Shown here: piece after piece, positions 16,043 through 25,014 of the stretch
Position numbering within the stretch: position 1 is the stretch's first letter
Layout: each line of letters begins with the position of its first letter
Assembly (NCBI GenBank): GCA_017996175.1
Contig: JAGOHK010000010.1
Span: 1 to 64,000, forward strand
Length of the DNA stretch: 64,000 bases
Direction of reading: 5' to 3'
From: Leptospiraceae bacterium
GTDB lineage: Bacteria; Spirochaetota; Leptospiria; Leptospirales; Leptospiraceae
Program-made: the position numbers and the translations under genes
Notes under the pieces: generated by a model
The model's database searches: none
Told to the model about the DNA's origin: nothing
The model's input: only the letters and a program-made list of their open reading frames with translations

Positions 16043-18679
16043 TTATTTTAAGTCTTTTGATAAAATCAAAATTTCTTTGTCAGAAGATTTTAAAATAGAT
16101 TGGACTTTTCCTAAGTCATCAGAAGTATTTGCTGGCTTGGATAAAATTGATACCAGATCGGCAAATGGATATTTGTCCCCTTCCATTCGATCTACATAAT
16201 ACAAAGTATTCACTCCTTTACGCATCCAGAAATCCGACCAAAAATAGTAGTCTAGAGAAATTGAATCTAAGGATGATTTCGAAAAGGCTGTATTGGAAAA
16301 AAGCAATGCAGCTGGAACTGTTCTTAAATCAATCCTTCGTTGCATACGGGAGAAGGAAATGGTCGAATTGTTTTTGCATTTCCACTCAAAATTTTCAATC
16401 GAAGAATCTTTATTGACTAGGTCATTCGTATTCCAGATATGAAGTCTATCTTCGGCGGTAAATGTTTTGACTCCCTCAAAATAATCAGTAGGTAAATATT
16501 GAATACCCGCAGAAACTATTTCTGCTCCCGTGTCGCAACTAACGGCTACAGGCTGTAAGTCTGATTCAAGTTTTTTAGGATTTGATTTTGTGAATCCGTA
16601 GAAAAGCCTTACATTTGATAAAGGATTGTTCCTTTTTACTGCCTGGTATAAATCTAAACCAATCGGATTCATAAATATTTGAATGTTACTGGCTTTATCA
16701 AGAAACGGGATTGATGCAAAGATTTTATTATAATAGCCACTTGTTCTATATTCAATGGAGTTATGAGAACTATAATTCCATTTGTCTTTTGCTTCAGGAC
16801 TATAAGAAATCACATATATCTTTTCATTAAAAGAGAACGCTGCAAGAAATGGATCTCGCAAGTCTTTTAAAATACTTGGGTCAAAAGCTTCAATTTCAGA
16901 AATATTTCTCGTAGATTCATTGTCGCGTAATTTTGAGTATCCACTTTTGCTATAAGAATAATCAATGATAGGTCTAAAAGATCTATACTGTTTTATTCTT
17001 TTGGTTACTTCAGGGATTTGTAACACGCTTTTATTTGCGATTACTGGCGATTTAACTCTCATTTTTTGATAATAGTAAAGAAATTCAACTAGTGACTGAT
17101 AGTTTTTTGTCACTATGAAAAATTGGATTGCATTTTTAAAAAAGGCTTCTGTATCAAATCTTGAATCTAAGAAGTTCTTAACTCCTAATATATCGTCTAT
17201 CGGCTCCTCATTTCTCATTGCATGAAGTAATGAGCGAAAAGAGGCAGAATGATTTCCCCTTTCTTTTCCCTGAATTCTTGCGAATAACATTCCGGAAGAT
17301 CGCATCCACTCCGATGCAAATACCGGATCCGAGCCACCCATGATACCATAACTTTTTGTGAACTGAACGGTTGCCTTTCTGTATTTTTTACTTATAATAC
17401 TGCAATATCCATTCATTAGTGTTGCGGCATACTCAACTCTCTTCCAACCTTTACTCTGCGCTATATAGAGAATATCCTCTGAAATTTTTTCTGCCATTTC
17501 AGGTTTATCGTGCATCATGATATGAGCAATTCTAAGTCGTATAAATAAACTATCTTCTGTGACTTTGGATTCAGCGTTTAATTGCTTTAATGCGCGGACA
17601 GCATTCACCGCAGACTTAGATTTCCAAAGAGAAAGAGAAATTAAACTTCTTGCACCGTTAATAGAAATAAAGTCGTCATAGAAAGGATTCTTCATTGATT
17701 TATCCCAATCTTTTAAGTTTAATTCCAAATAATAATTCAAAGATTGTTTGTAGTCTTTTCGTAAATAGGCTACAGCTCCCAGTTTTAAAAACAGATAATT
17801 TTTATTTGTGGTAAGTGAGGGAAGTTTTTTTGAAACATATACTAGTGATTCTTCGGCACCGACTAAATCATCGTTTAACATTTGATAATAGGAAAGTCTT
17901 TCATGATCGAGAGGATCAAAGACACCAGTAACTTTTTGAAGGTTTGTAATCATTTTTTGAAAACTTACTGACTCGTAAGCGAAACCTAAGTAAGCAAGTT
18001 TAGTAGGTAAATCTTTAGAAAACTTATTTAGAAAACTAATATGTGATAGTTCGGTCTCCTCAAAAAAAGGAGCAATCAATCTATCTAGGTTTAGTATATC
18101 TCTATGAGGGTAACTACTTGAATCCGCTAGATAATCTATTTGAACTGAAACTTTCATAAGCCTGCAATAGGCATACAGTGGTTTACCTCTACTGCAATTC
18201 AGATTTTTGATTGCATCTTTCGTGTCTGAATTAAGAGAAGATTTTTGAAAATTGCTCTTAAGAATTTTAGCGATATTTACGTGAAGAGGATTTTCTTCCT
18301 TAGAAATAAGATCATCTAGTTTTAAAGTGACATCGGCAGTTTCTCCTTTTTCCATTTTCCAAAAAATCAAAATTAAGCTTGCTAATGTTTCGTAATGATT
18401 CTTGTCATTTTTGAGTAAACTTACTAAATTAGTTAGGTTGTCTTTATCCCCTTTGGTAATATAATATTCGGAGACAAGTAGGGCGTATTGATGGATCTGG
18501 TCGGGAGTTAACTTCTGTGGAAGATAACGTATATTATCCCTTGTATCAAAACTGTTTATGTCATTGATATATAAAATAGAATGGTTCGTGCCAATGTCCC
18601 ATCCCGTAAAGGATGCAGCTTGAATTGAGTAGTTGAGCAGAAGGAATAAAAATGGGTAAATAATTTGTTTTAGTTTCAT
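16043..18679 (-). CDS. Large exported helical-repeat protein, possible CHAT-like C terminus
   Basis: An 878-residue protein with a signal peptide (residues 1 to about 21). The central 500 residues are helical, with TPR-like stretches such as KLGAVAYLRKDYKQSLNYYL and FTKSYGIMGG. The last 270 residues alternate strands and helices: an AFSFNEKIYVISYSPE strand, a segment IFMNPIGLDLYQAV, then NVRLFYGFT. The order resembles CHAT (caspase-like) domains that follow TPR arrays, but I cannot point to a clear catalytic His-Cys pair. It ends 4 bases from the convergent kinase gene. Function is unknown; an envelope role is inferred from the signal peptide. Confidence 0.6.
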   Translation of the reverse strand: MKLKQIIYPFLFLLLNYSIQAASFTGWDIGTNHSILYINDINSFDTRDNIRYLPQKLTPDQIHQYALLVSEYYITKGDKDNLTNLVSLLKNDKNHYETLASLILIFWKMEKGETADVTLKLDDLISKEENPLHVNIAKILKSNFQKSSLNSDTKDAIKNLNCSRGKPLYAYCRLMKVSVQIDYLADSSSYPHRDILNLDRLIAPFFEETELSHISFLNKFSKDLPTKLAYLGFAYESVSFQKMITNLQKVTGVFDPLDHERLSYYQMLNDDLVGAEESLVYVSKKLPSLTTNKNYLFLKLGAVAYLRKDYKQSLNYYLELNLKDWDKSMKNPFYDDFISINGARSLISLSLWKSKSAVNAVRALKQLNAESKVTEDSLFIRLRIAHIMMHDKPEMAEKISEDILYIAQSKGWKRVEYAATLMNGYCSIISKKYRKATVQFTKSYGIMGGSDPVFASEWMRSSGMLFARIQGKERGNHSASFRSLLHAMRNEEPIDDILGVKNFLDSRFDTEAFFKNAIQFFIVTKNYQSLVEFLYYYQKMRVKSPVIANKSVLQIPEVTKRIKQYRSFRPIIDYSYSKSGYSKLRDNESTRNISEIEAFDPSILKDLRDPFLAAFSFNEKIYVISYSPEAKDKWNYSSHNSIEYRTSGYYNKIFASIPFLDKASNIQIFMNPIGLDLYQAVKRNNPLSNVRLFYGFTKSNPKKLESDLQPVAVSCDTGAEIVSAGIQYLPTDYFEGVKTFTAEDRLHIWNTNDLVNKDSSIENFEWKCKNNSTISFSRMQRRIDLRTVPAALLFSNTAFSKSSLDSISLDYYFWSDFWMRKGVNTLYYVDRMEGDKYPFADLVSILSKPANTSDDLGKVQSILKSSDKEILILSKDLK

Positions 18680-18787
18680 AAATTTAACTCAAATGTGGTA
18701 TATAAAAATTACTCGTTAATTTCTTTTTTGATTATATTTGTAAATATGTTCCATCATACTTTGGGTCAAGGTTTGTCATAAGATGCC

Positions 18788-19390
18788 TTATTCTAAATTA
18801 ATATCTATTTTTTCAGATTCGTGCGGAGAATCTTCAGTTTTCTTAAAACGAAAGGAAATCATATCCACGATATGCTCTGTGTAATATCTGTCATTCGTAT
18901 AAGTTTTAGCAATTTCGTGTAGATGTTTTTCTTCCACTGGTGTGAGTTTTTTTTCCATCGAGAGGTTAAATAGTGTAAGAAACCCCAAAGCTGAGAGAGC
19001 TTTATTCTCTGATTTAAGGTAGGTAAAATATTCTTCCGATTGAATTTTGGGGAAACTCGGAATGAGTGTGGATAACAGTTCGATAGCGCCATTTGGTGTA
19101 TCATCTTTAAAATTTTGAATGTACCATTTTACAATTGCGTATGCTTTTTCATTTCCAATATCAATCAGGACATAAAAAATTCCTACGACTAAGTTTGTTT
19201 TGTCATTCCAGATACTGCTATCTTTAATTAAGTCGCCAACTATAGTTTTAAACAAAAACCAAATTGCTTTTTCATCTTCCAGGGCTTTCTCTTTTAACTC
19301 TTGAAGAAGGTTTTGAAAATGAAACGAACCTTCCACTTCGGCTAGTTGTTTTAAGTATTCGTTTACCTTTTCATTAATTGGATCTTCCAT
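18788..19390 (-). CDS. Hypothetical helical protein
   Basis: A 200-residue, largely helical, acidic protein without signal peptide or membrane segment. Segments such as AIELLSTLIPSFPK and ALSALGFLTLFNLSMEKKL look like HEAT or Armadillo-type helix pairs. I do not recognise the family. A few positions upstream of the start there is no clear Shine-Dalgarno sequence. It lies between two exported proteins on the same strand with gaps of about 90-110 bases, so it may have its own promoter. Confidence 0.5.
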   Translation of the reverse strand: MEDPINEKVNEYLKQLAEVEGSFHFQNLLQELKEKALEDEKAIWFLFKTIVGDLIKDSSIWNDKTNLVVGIFYVLIDIGNEKAYAIVKWYIQNFKDDTPNGAIELLSTLIPSFPKIQSEEYFTYLKSENKALSALGFLTLFNLSMEKKLTPVEEKHLHEIAKTYTNDRYYTEHIVDMISFRFKKTEDSPHESEKIDINLE

Positions 19391-19479
19391 TTATCAAACA
19401 ACCCCTTTCCCTTTCGTTTTCGCTAAACTTTAATAAATTATTCATTTGAGAATGCAATTAAAAAAACTAAATCCTATAT

Positions 19480-20127
19480 TCAATGAAATATCTCTAGTCC
19501 TTCTTGTGGCAATTCGTATTTCTTTCTCTTAATTATAAAAATATCGTCAATTGCAATAATGTCTTCCCTTTCTTTTGTTTCTTTCTTGGTAAGATTTAGT
19601 TGCAAACCAACTAATTTTACTGAACTGGGTTTCTCGAGAATATAATTTCTTTGAGAAATTTTGTTTCCTATTTGGATTTTAAAATTCTTCCAACCATCAA
19701 AATTTAGATTAGCGATTCGAATCTGATGTTTCTGAAAATGAGTGTCCAGTAAATACATAAAGAGTTCTCCACTCGCTTGATTGGAATAGACATAAAATTC
19801 AAATTCTATTATATAATCTTCAATGCTATAGGGTTTGGGAAAAAATAAGTCTATTGGGATTCCCGTTCCCTCCCTCGGTATACGAATTAGAAGACTAGTA
19901 TTTGATATTAAATCAGGTGAGATTAAAGTTTTACTCATTCTAACATCTGGTAGATAATTTGTGTTTGCCTGAATTCGAAAGGATTGGTTTGTAATTTTGA
20001 TTGATTCAAAATCTTCAAGTAGAACATATTCTTTGTAATCTTTTTCTTTTTTTTCTTCGGCGAACGAAGTTATGGTTAGAGAAATAATAAAAATAGGAAG
20101 ATATTTTCTTAACCAAGAGTTTTTCAT
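19480..20127 (-). CDS. FlaA-like periplasmic flagellar filament outer-layer protein
   Basis: A 215-residue protein with a signal peptide (residues 1 to about 23). VLLEDFESI opens the mature domain, and the segments LFMYLLDTHFQKHQIRIANL, NFDGWKNFKIQIG, SVKLVGLQL and AIDDIFIIKRKKY follow the FlaA pattern: a jelly-roll-like carbohydrate-binding-type fold with the conserved NFxGWxxxxIxI strand. FlaA proteins coat the spirochaete flagellar filament in the periplasm and affect its coiling. No other flagellar gene is near. A role in the filament is therefore inferred from similarity; it could be a diverged paralogue. Confidence 0.65.
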   Translation of the reverse strand: MKNSWLRKYLPIFIISLTITSFAEEKKEKDYKEYVLLEDFESIKITNQSFRIQANTNYLPDVRMSKTLISPDLISNTSLLIRIPREGTGIPIDLFFPKPYSIEDYIIEFEFYVYSNQASGELFMYLLDTHFQKHQIRIANLNFDGWKNFKIQIGNKISQRNYILEKPSSVKLVGLQLNLTKKETKEREDIIAIDDIFIIKRKKYELPQEGLEIFH

Positions 20128-20244
20128 AACTGTTTTTTCAATTTGAATATTACTCGTTTATTTGTCAATCCTTGACATTCATGCTTGTATTGTAATATAT
20201 GGTAAATTAAACAGTTAAAAAAACACCCTACTAGGAGACTTTAG

Positions 20245-21312
20245 ATGAAAAACATCATTAAACTCTTTCTCATGCTTAGTTTTACTATCGCATTGGTTGC
20301 ACAACAGTCTGGAACTAAACCAGTCGCAAATGATGGAAAGATGGATAAGACCGAGAAAGTTATTGACACAATTCCTTCGACATCAGTTGGCAGCACCAAA
20401 ACTGAGGCTAAAACAATAACGACAACAACTACCACGACAACTTCTACAGGAAATCCTCCTGCAGGTTCAAGATACATAGATCCAAATATGGGAAATACGC
20501 CTGCGCTCTTTATTAATTCAAAAACTGCTTTTGAATTAGTTACCGGCGATGATTTAAGTGGTGTGGATTATATTGAATACAAAATTAATGATGGAGAATA
20601 TTCTCGATACACTGTCCCTATCTCGTTGAGTAAAGAAGGTCCTGCTACTATCACTTACAAAGCAACTGATAAGGTTGGTAACAAAGAAACTGCGAAAGTT
20701 ATCAACCTGATTGTTGATAATACTGCTCCAGTTGTAAGTGTAAAATCATCTGAGCCACTTTTTGTGAACGGAAATACTCAGTATTCTTCACCAAAAAATA
20801 CTTATCAACTAGTTGCAGAAGATAAATCCTCAGGCGTAAAACAAATTGTTTATTCAGTGGACAATGAGCCTAAGCAAGATTATAAAAATGAGCCACTTAA
20901 GTTAGAAAAACCCGGCTTCCATGTAATTAATTTTTATGCAATTGATAATGCTGGAAATGTAAGCCAAGAAAACAGTTACATCGTAAACGTAGATGGAATC
21001 AAACCAACAGTTGATATAAAAGAATCTATTCCATACATTGTTCTCGGAAGTAAAGTATATGCCAAAAAAGAGACAGTTTTTACTATCTCAGCGGCAGATG
21101 GGCAAAGTGGAATTAAGCAAATTTTAGTTAAGACAGATGGTTCGCCAGACTTTGTTCCTTATGTTGAACCCCTCACGTTTGGAGTTTCTGGGGAGCACGT
21201 AATTGAAGCGAAAGCAATTGATAATGTTGGAAACGAGAGCGATATCAAAAAAGTTGTTTTCTCTAATGATATCAAAGCTCCAAGCACTGTCATTAAAGCA
21301 GTTTCTAATTAA
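20245..21312 (+). CDS. Exported OmpL47-type repeat protein
   Basis: A 355-residue protein with a signal peptide (residues 1 to about 19) and a Thr-rich stretch (about residues 52-68, ten near-consecutive Thr). Three repeats of about 85-90 residues follow, each with the pattern GVDYIEYKINDGEY...ITYKATDKVGN: DLSGVDYIEY, KSSGVKQIVY and GQSGIKQILV. This is the OmpL47-type, immunoglobulin-like repeat named after a Leptospira surface protein. A role in the envelope or at the surface is likely, ligand unknown. It has an AGGAGA site before the ATG at 20245. No barrel domain is visible, so the name should not be read as proof of a porin. Confidence 0.75.
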   Translation: MKNIIKLFLMLSFTIALVAQQSGTKPVANDGKMDKTEKVIDTIPSTSVGSTKTEAKTITTTTTTTTSTGNPPAGSRYIDPNMGNTPALFINSKTAFELVTGDDLSGVDYIEYKINDGEYSRYTVPISLSKEGPATITYKATDKVGNKETAKVINLIVDNTAPVVSVKSSEPLFVNGNTQYSSPKNTYQLVAEDKSSGVKQIVYSVDNEPKQDYKNEPLKLEKPGFHVINFYAIDNAGNVSQENSYIVNVDGIKPTVDIKESIPYIVLGSKVYAKKETVFTISAADGQSGIKQILVKTDGSPDFVPYVEPLTFGVSGEHVIEAKAIDNVGNESDIKKVVFSNDIKAPSTVIKAVSN

Positions 21313-21364
21313 TAAATGTTTCATTTAGACCTTAACTGGGCTGTGTGAAAACATCAAAAATATT

Positions 21365-21409
21365 ATTTCAGGTTGAAGGATTTCAAATACGAGTTCTGCA
21401 ACCTGAAAT
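21365..21409 (+). terminator. Hairpin after the OmpL47-type gene
   Basis: ATTTCAGGTTG (21365-21375) pairs perfectly with CAACCTGAAAT (21399-21409) across a 23-base loop. It begins 52 bases after the stop codon. The stem is followed by an AT-rich stretch but not by a proper T-run, so it may stop transcripts weakly or protect the 3' end. Confidence 0.4.
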
Positions 21410-21492
21410 CGCTATAATTTCATTATATCCAACGTATTTATTTTTTAAAAAATCTAAGAATTTCTAAAAAATTCATCTAAAATCCCGCACAT

Positions 21493-21520
21493 ATTTATAC
21501 TTTTTTGATCTAGTATAAAT
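21493..21520. promoter_or_regulatory. Operator-like inverted repeat ahead of comF
   Basis: ATTTATACT (21493-21501) and AGTATAAAT (21512-21520) form a perfect 9-base dyad that ends 3 bases before the comF ATG. The dyad lies where a Shine-Dalgarno sequence would be expected and no good one is visible. It could be an operator, a promoter element (TATACT or TATAAA) of a leaderless transcript, or both. Confidence 0.35.
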
Positions 21521-21523
21521 AAG

Positions 21524-22240
21524 ATGCAAAGATTTATAACTAATTTTCTCGATTATATTTTCCCTCTTCAATGTTGTTTTTGTGGTAGATTTGACTTTTT
21601 TTCATCAAAATTATCAATCTGTAAAAACTGTATTTTAGAAAAAGAGACTAAAATACTAACTTCGACTCATGTTATTTGCATGGTTTGCGAGTCTCCTCTT
21701 ATTGAAGACAAATGTCAATATTGCAACTCTCGAAATATATTTTTCTCAAGATTACACTCGATTCGAGTTAAGGGAGAATTAGAGAAACAAATAATTCAAA
21801 AAATTAAGTTCGGAAATGCTCCTCATTTAAGTAAATTTTTTCGAATTAGCGCTCGTCGTTTAATTCCAGAATTTAAAAAGCAAAATTATACGAGTATTGT
21901 AACGGTTCCTTCAGGCAAAAAAACAATCCGTAAAAGACCAATTCCTGTTTGTTTACCAGTAGTTTTGCTTTTTAAAAATACATTGGGGATAAAGGTTATT
22001 AACCCTTTATTTAAAAAATCGAAAGATTTACAATCTGGAAAGAATTTTAGAGAAAGATTTATTCATGCCCGAAATGCATTTGATATCAAAAAAGAATACT
22101 CTCGTTCGCTTAGCGGTAATTATTTATTAGTCGATGATGTATTTACCACAGGCGCAACAATAAATGAGATTGCAAAAATACTACTTCAGAATGGAGCTGA
22201 AAGAGTTGATGTATTGGTTTTAGTTAAGGGTAAGATATAA
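21524..22240 (+). CDS. comF: ComF-family phosphoribosyltransferase-like protein
   Basis: A 238-residue protein with an N-terminal zinc-binding region: Cys at 17, 18, 20, 33, 36, 52, 55, 64 and 67 (LQCCFCG, SICKNC, CMVCES, CQYCNS). A phosphoribosyltransferase fold follows, with the PRPP loop VDDVFTTGAT at about 204-213 and the dimer-side segment KDLQSGKNFRER near 167. ComFC proteins take part in handling of single-stranded DNA during natural transformation. The gene stands alone, facing a convergent gene 3 bases away. No other competence genes are nearby. Confidence 0.88.
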   Translation: MQRFITNFLDYIFPLQCCFCGRFDFFSSKLSICKNCILEKETKILTSTHVICMVCESPLIEDKCQYCNSRNIFFSRLHSIRVKGELEKQIIQKIKFGNAPHLSKFFRISARRLIPEFKKQNYTSIVTVPSGKKTIRKRPIPVCLPVVLLFKNTLGIKVINPLFKKSKDLQSGKNFRERFIHARNAFDIKKEYSRSLSGNYLLVDDVFTTGATINEIAKILLQNGAERVDVLVLVKGKI

Positions 22241-22243
22241 TTT

Positions 22244-23269
22244 TCATTCCAGAAATTTAAAATCATCTTTCACTTCAGGTTTCGTCATTTTTTGATTATA
22301 CTTATCATCTTTTCCAGTTAACCAAATATTACCTTTTAGTGAACCTGATTTTTTAAATTGATATTGTAAGTAAAAATTAGTAATAGTTTTCCAAAACTCT
22401 TTATGAGTATCTGTTGCTTCTTTGAGTATACATTCTCCAGGTACGACCTCTATAGTTCCGTATGTAGTTTTAATTTTTTTGGGGTTTGTGAAGGATACTA
22501 CTGAGTATTCACAAGAGTCATTCGGATTTTCCAAATAAGGGGTAATTTTCAACTTATAAGTATGCAAATCTGGATCTCTAATAATAGAAAAGTGACCTCG
22601 CTTATTTCCCTCTGATCGAGCAGAATTTGGGAGTTTAAAAAAACTATGCATTACTTCATTTTGAGAAAATTCGTGTAAGGCTTTTTCCTTTGAACTTGCT
22701 GATGTTATGGTATCTGTAGCAGATGGAGTAATAATTTTAGAATCTTTTTTTGGGTTTGGTTGACTTTTTATTTCTGTCACTCCATCTCTACTTATAAAAA
22801 TATTCACATCCGCGCTTACCCATTGTTCAGGCGGGAGTTTTTTAGTTAGCTTTTTTAGCCAAGCCATGTTAGTGAAATTTACATTGCGATAAACAGGTTT
22901 TATCCAGTATTTTGACTTATGTAATTTTTTAATTCGATTACGAGAAGCAATTGCGATAATAGAATCTTTGCCAACAGTATCACCTGCCAAAAATTCATAA
23001 TCCTTTGAATCATCAGGAATTTTGATTTCTTCATTGAAAATCATATTGTCCTGCTCGTCTTCGTTTGGATAGAGTAAATTTAAATTTCCGTTACTTTGTA
23101 AGGTGAGGATATACAGATATGCTGCCTGTGGAAGCTTTACATTTATTTTGATTGATTGCCCAGGACGGTAATTCCTGTAGTTTGTCTCCAGAGAAATTCC
23201 CATTTCGTTTGAAGTAGGAGAGTTCGCAAATAGTAGAAATAAGGGGATTAAAAATAATAACCGTTTCAT
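22244..23269 (-). CDS. Exported DUF4384-domain protein
   Basis: A 341-residue protein with a signal peptide (residues 1 to about 17). Residues about 28-125 match the DUF4384 pattern: PGQSIKINVKLPQAAYLYIL, then NGNLNLLYPNEDEQDN and a closing strand of KDSIIAIASRN. The remaining 200 residues contain a Ser/Lys-rich linker and a second beta-rich domain (FSIIRDPDLHTYKLKITPYL). DUF4384 is often attached to surface or periplasmic proteins as a sandwich domain of unknown ligand. It is convergent with comF. Nothing shows a catalytic function. Confidence 0.65.
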   Translation of the reverse strand: MKRLLFLIPLFLLFANSPTSNEMGISLETNYRNYRPGQSIKINVKLPQAAYLYILTLQSNGNLNLLYPNEDEQDNMIFNEEIKIPDDSKDYEFLAGDTVGKDSIIAIASRNRIKKLHKSKYWIKPVYRNVNFTNMAWLKKLTKKLPPEQWVSADVNIFISRDGVTEIKSQPNPKKDSKIITPSATDTITSASSKEKALHEFSQNEVMHSFFKLPNSARSEGNKRGHFSIIRDPDLHTYKLKITPYLENPNDSCEYSVVSFTNPKKIKTTYGTIEVVPGECILKEATDTHKEFWKTITNFYLQYQFKKSGSLKGNIWLTGKDDKYNQKMTKPEVKDDFKFLE

Positions 23270-23363
23270 GCCTTGAGGATTTAATAGATTTTTATTTTGT
23301 CAACTAAGATAGTAGGAAAAAACGATGACAGGATAAATAGATTCTAAAGATTGTAAAGGAAAG

Positions 23364-24233
23364 ATGAGCGAAGAACAAGCCCCAAAAGATAATTCTGAAA
23401 TTTTTAGAATTACTTTCATACATATATCAATATTAAGCTTTTGTTATGTTTTATTAATGATACTTTCGCAATTTACAATTGCAACGGTCGCTCTCCAAAG
23501 CAGAATCCCTGAGAATATTGTGGAAATGAATGAGGATGAAAAAAAAGAGATTCAAACTAGGACAGTGAAAGAATTCGAACGATTACTAAAAAATAACCCC
23601 GAAAAAATTAACCATGAATATATAGAGGCTGTGACTAATACTAGTCCTAGTCTTTTGTTTTTGCAAAACTTTGTGTGGCTAATTAGTTTCGTTTTACCTG
23701 CTTATTTTATTTTAGGTAAAATTGTTCGAGTGAAACTAAATGATTTAAGCGATGAGTTAAGCTTTGATAAAATCAGTCGAGGAGTCATTGCTGGAGTAAG
23801 CATTTTTTTTATAATGCTTAGCATATCCATGCTCTTTTCTTTGTTTGATTATAAACCCAAAATTAATGAATTTCAAAGCAAGTTATTTATAAATTTGAAA
23901 GGAAATTATTATCTTTTAGCTTGGTCTATTTATACGGTAGGTTTAATTACTGGAATATTGGAGGAAGTTGTATTCAGGGGGTTTCTACTAACGCATTTTA
24001 TGAATAAAGGTTTCGCGAGAGAGGGTTTATATATAACATCTTTAATTTTTGGGATGATGCATTTTTCTTTTGATTCATCGCCAATTGTTCCTTTCTTGTT
24101 AACTTTCGTTGGATTATTGTTTGGCACAATTTATTTACAATTTAAAAATATTTGGGTTTCAATTGGTGCTCATGCAACTTATAACTCCTTAGGACTTATT
24201 ACTGCGTATTTCTTAGGAGATAAACTATTGTGA
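23364..24233 (+). CDS. CPBP-family intramembrane metalloprotease
   Basis: A 289-residue polytopic protein. The three CPBP motifs are present: EEVVFRG (about residues 199-205), FGMMHFSFD (about 228-236) and an HATYN segment (about 270-274). Together the Glu pair and the two His supply the metal site of Abi/Rce1-type proteases in the membrane. A soluble, charged loop of about 60 residues follows the first membrane helix. Substrates of such enzymes in bacteria are mostly unknown. The ATG at 23364 follows an AAAGGAAAG site. It overlaps the next gene by 4 bases (GTGA), so the two are translated together. Confidence 0.88.
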   Translation: MSEEQAPKDNSEIFRITFIHISILSFCYVLLMILSQFTIATVALQSRIPENIVEMNEDEKKEIQTRTVKEFERLLKNNPEKINHEYIEAVTNTSPSLLFLQNFVWLISFVLPAYFILGKIVRVKLNDLSDELSFDKISRGVIAGVSIFFIMLSISMLFSLFDYKPKINEFQSKLFINLKGNYYLLAWSIYTVGLITGILEEVVFRGFLLTHFMNKGFAREGLYITSLIFGMMHFSFDSSPIVPFLLTFVGLLFGTIYLQFKNIWVSIGAHATYNSLGLITAYFLGDKLL

Positions 24234-25003
24234 AGGAATTAAAGAAAATACTCTTCTCTCTATTTTTTTATTCACTATTCATTTTCTATTCATTTACTTT
24301 GTATGCGTCTGAATCATTTGAAACACCTGCAACTGTAGAAGACACTAATTTAAAGGTAGTCAGGCTTCTTAATAAAATTACGGAAAATTCTATTCAATCA
24401 ATGGAGTCTACTCGTGGCTTTAACTATCGGTATAAAAGTTCTCTATTGACCCCGTTTAGATTTAATGTCTATATAGGAAGATTTACCAAAAAATCAGAAG
24501 ACTCTATTGTCAGAATTGAAGCTACAAAGAATGGAGAGGCAAAACTTCTTAAAACTATCCTAGAAGTAGAATTGAATAAAAACGCATCGGATTATAAATT
24601 TGAACAAGCACTTGACCCAAAGTACCATCTTGTATCACAATCGCTAAATTTAATAACGCCAGCAGCGAGCGTATTCTACAATTCTTATAAATCACCTTTT
24701 TACACAACATCTGATACTGTGGTGAAGATGTCCACATACATTATGATTGATATGGTAATATTAGCAATTGCTGCCTTCTATATTAATAATAATAATGTCG
24801 GAGAAAAAAGTAACTTCGATAATGCAATGGGTATTTTCGGACCCGACGGACCGAAAAAGGGAATGTTCGATTTAGAAAGTAATCATGCTGGAATTGTAAT
24901 AGCTGCTCTTGCAATTCCAAGAATATATCGAAGTGTAGAAGCATTTCACGATACCGCAGCACAGAATAGAATTGCAGAACTTTCTTATACTTATCGCTTT
25001 TAA
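24230..25003 (+). CDS. Hypothetical exported or membrane protein
   Basis: A 257-residue protein from a GTG that overlaps the CPBP stop by 4 bases. It has a hydrophobic N terminus (residues about 7-26, signal peptide) and a second hydrophobic segment near 167-183 (MIDMVILAIAAFYI). The domain between is mixed alpha/beta and rich in Lys. It ends RIAELSYTYRF, an aromatic last residue that could fit an outer-membrane strand but is not evidence enough. I do not recognise a family. Tight coupling to the protease suggests that it is a partner or a substrate. Confidence 0.5.
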   Translation: MKELKKILFSLFFYSLFIFYSFTLYASESFETPATVEDTNLKVVRLLNKITENSIQSMESTRGFNYRYKSSLLTPFRFNVYIGRFTKKSEDSIVRIEATKNGEAKLLKTILEVELNKNASDYKFEQALDPKYHLVSQSLNLITPAASVFYNSYKSPFYTTSDTVVKMSTYIMIDMVILAIAAFYINNNNVGEKSNFDNAMGIFGPDGPKKGMFDLESNHAGIVIAALAIPRIYRSVEAFHDTAAQNRIAELSYTYRF

Positions 25004-25014
25004 AATATTCAATA

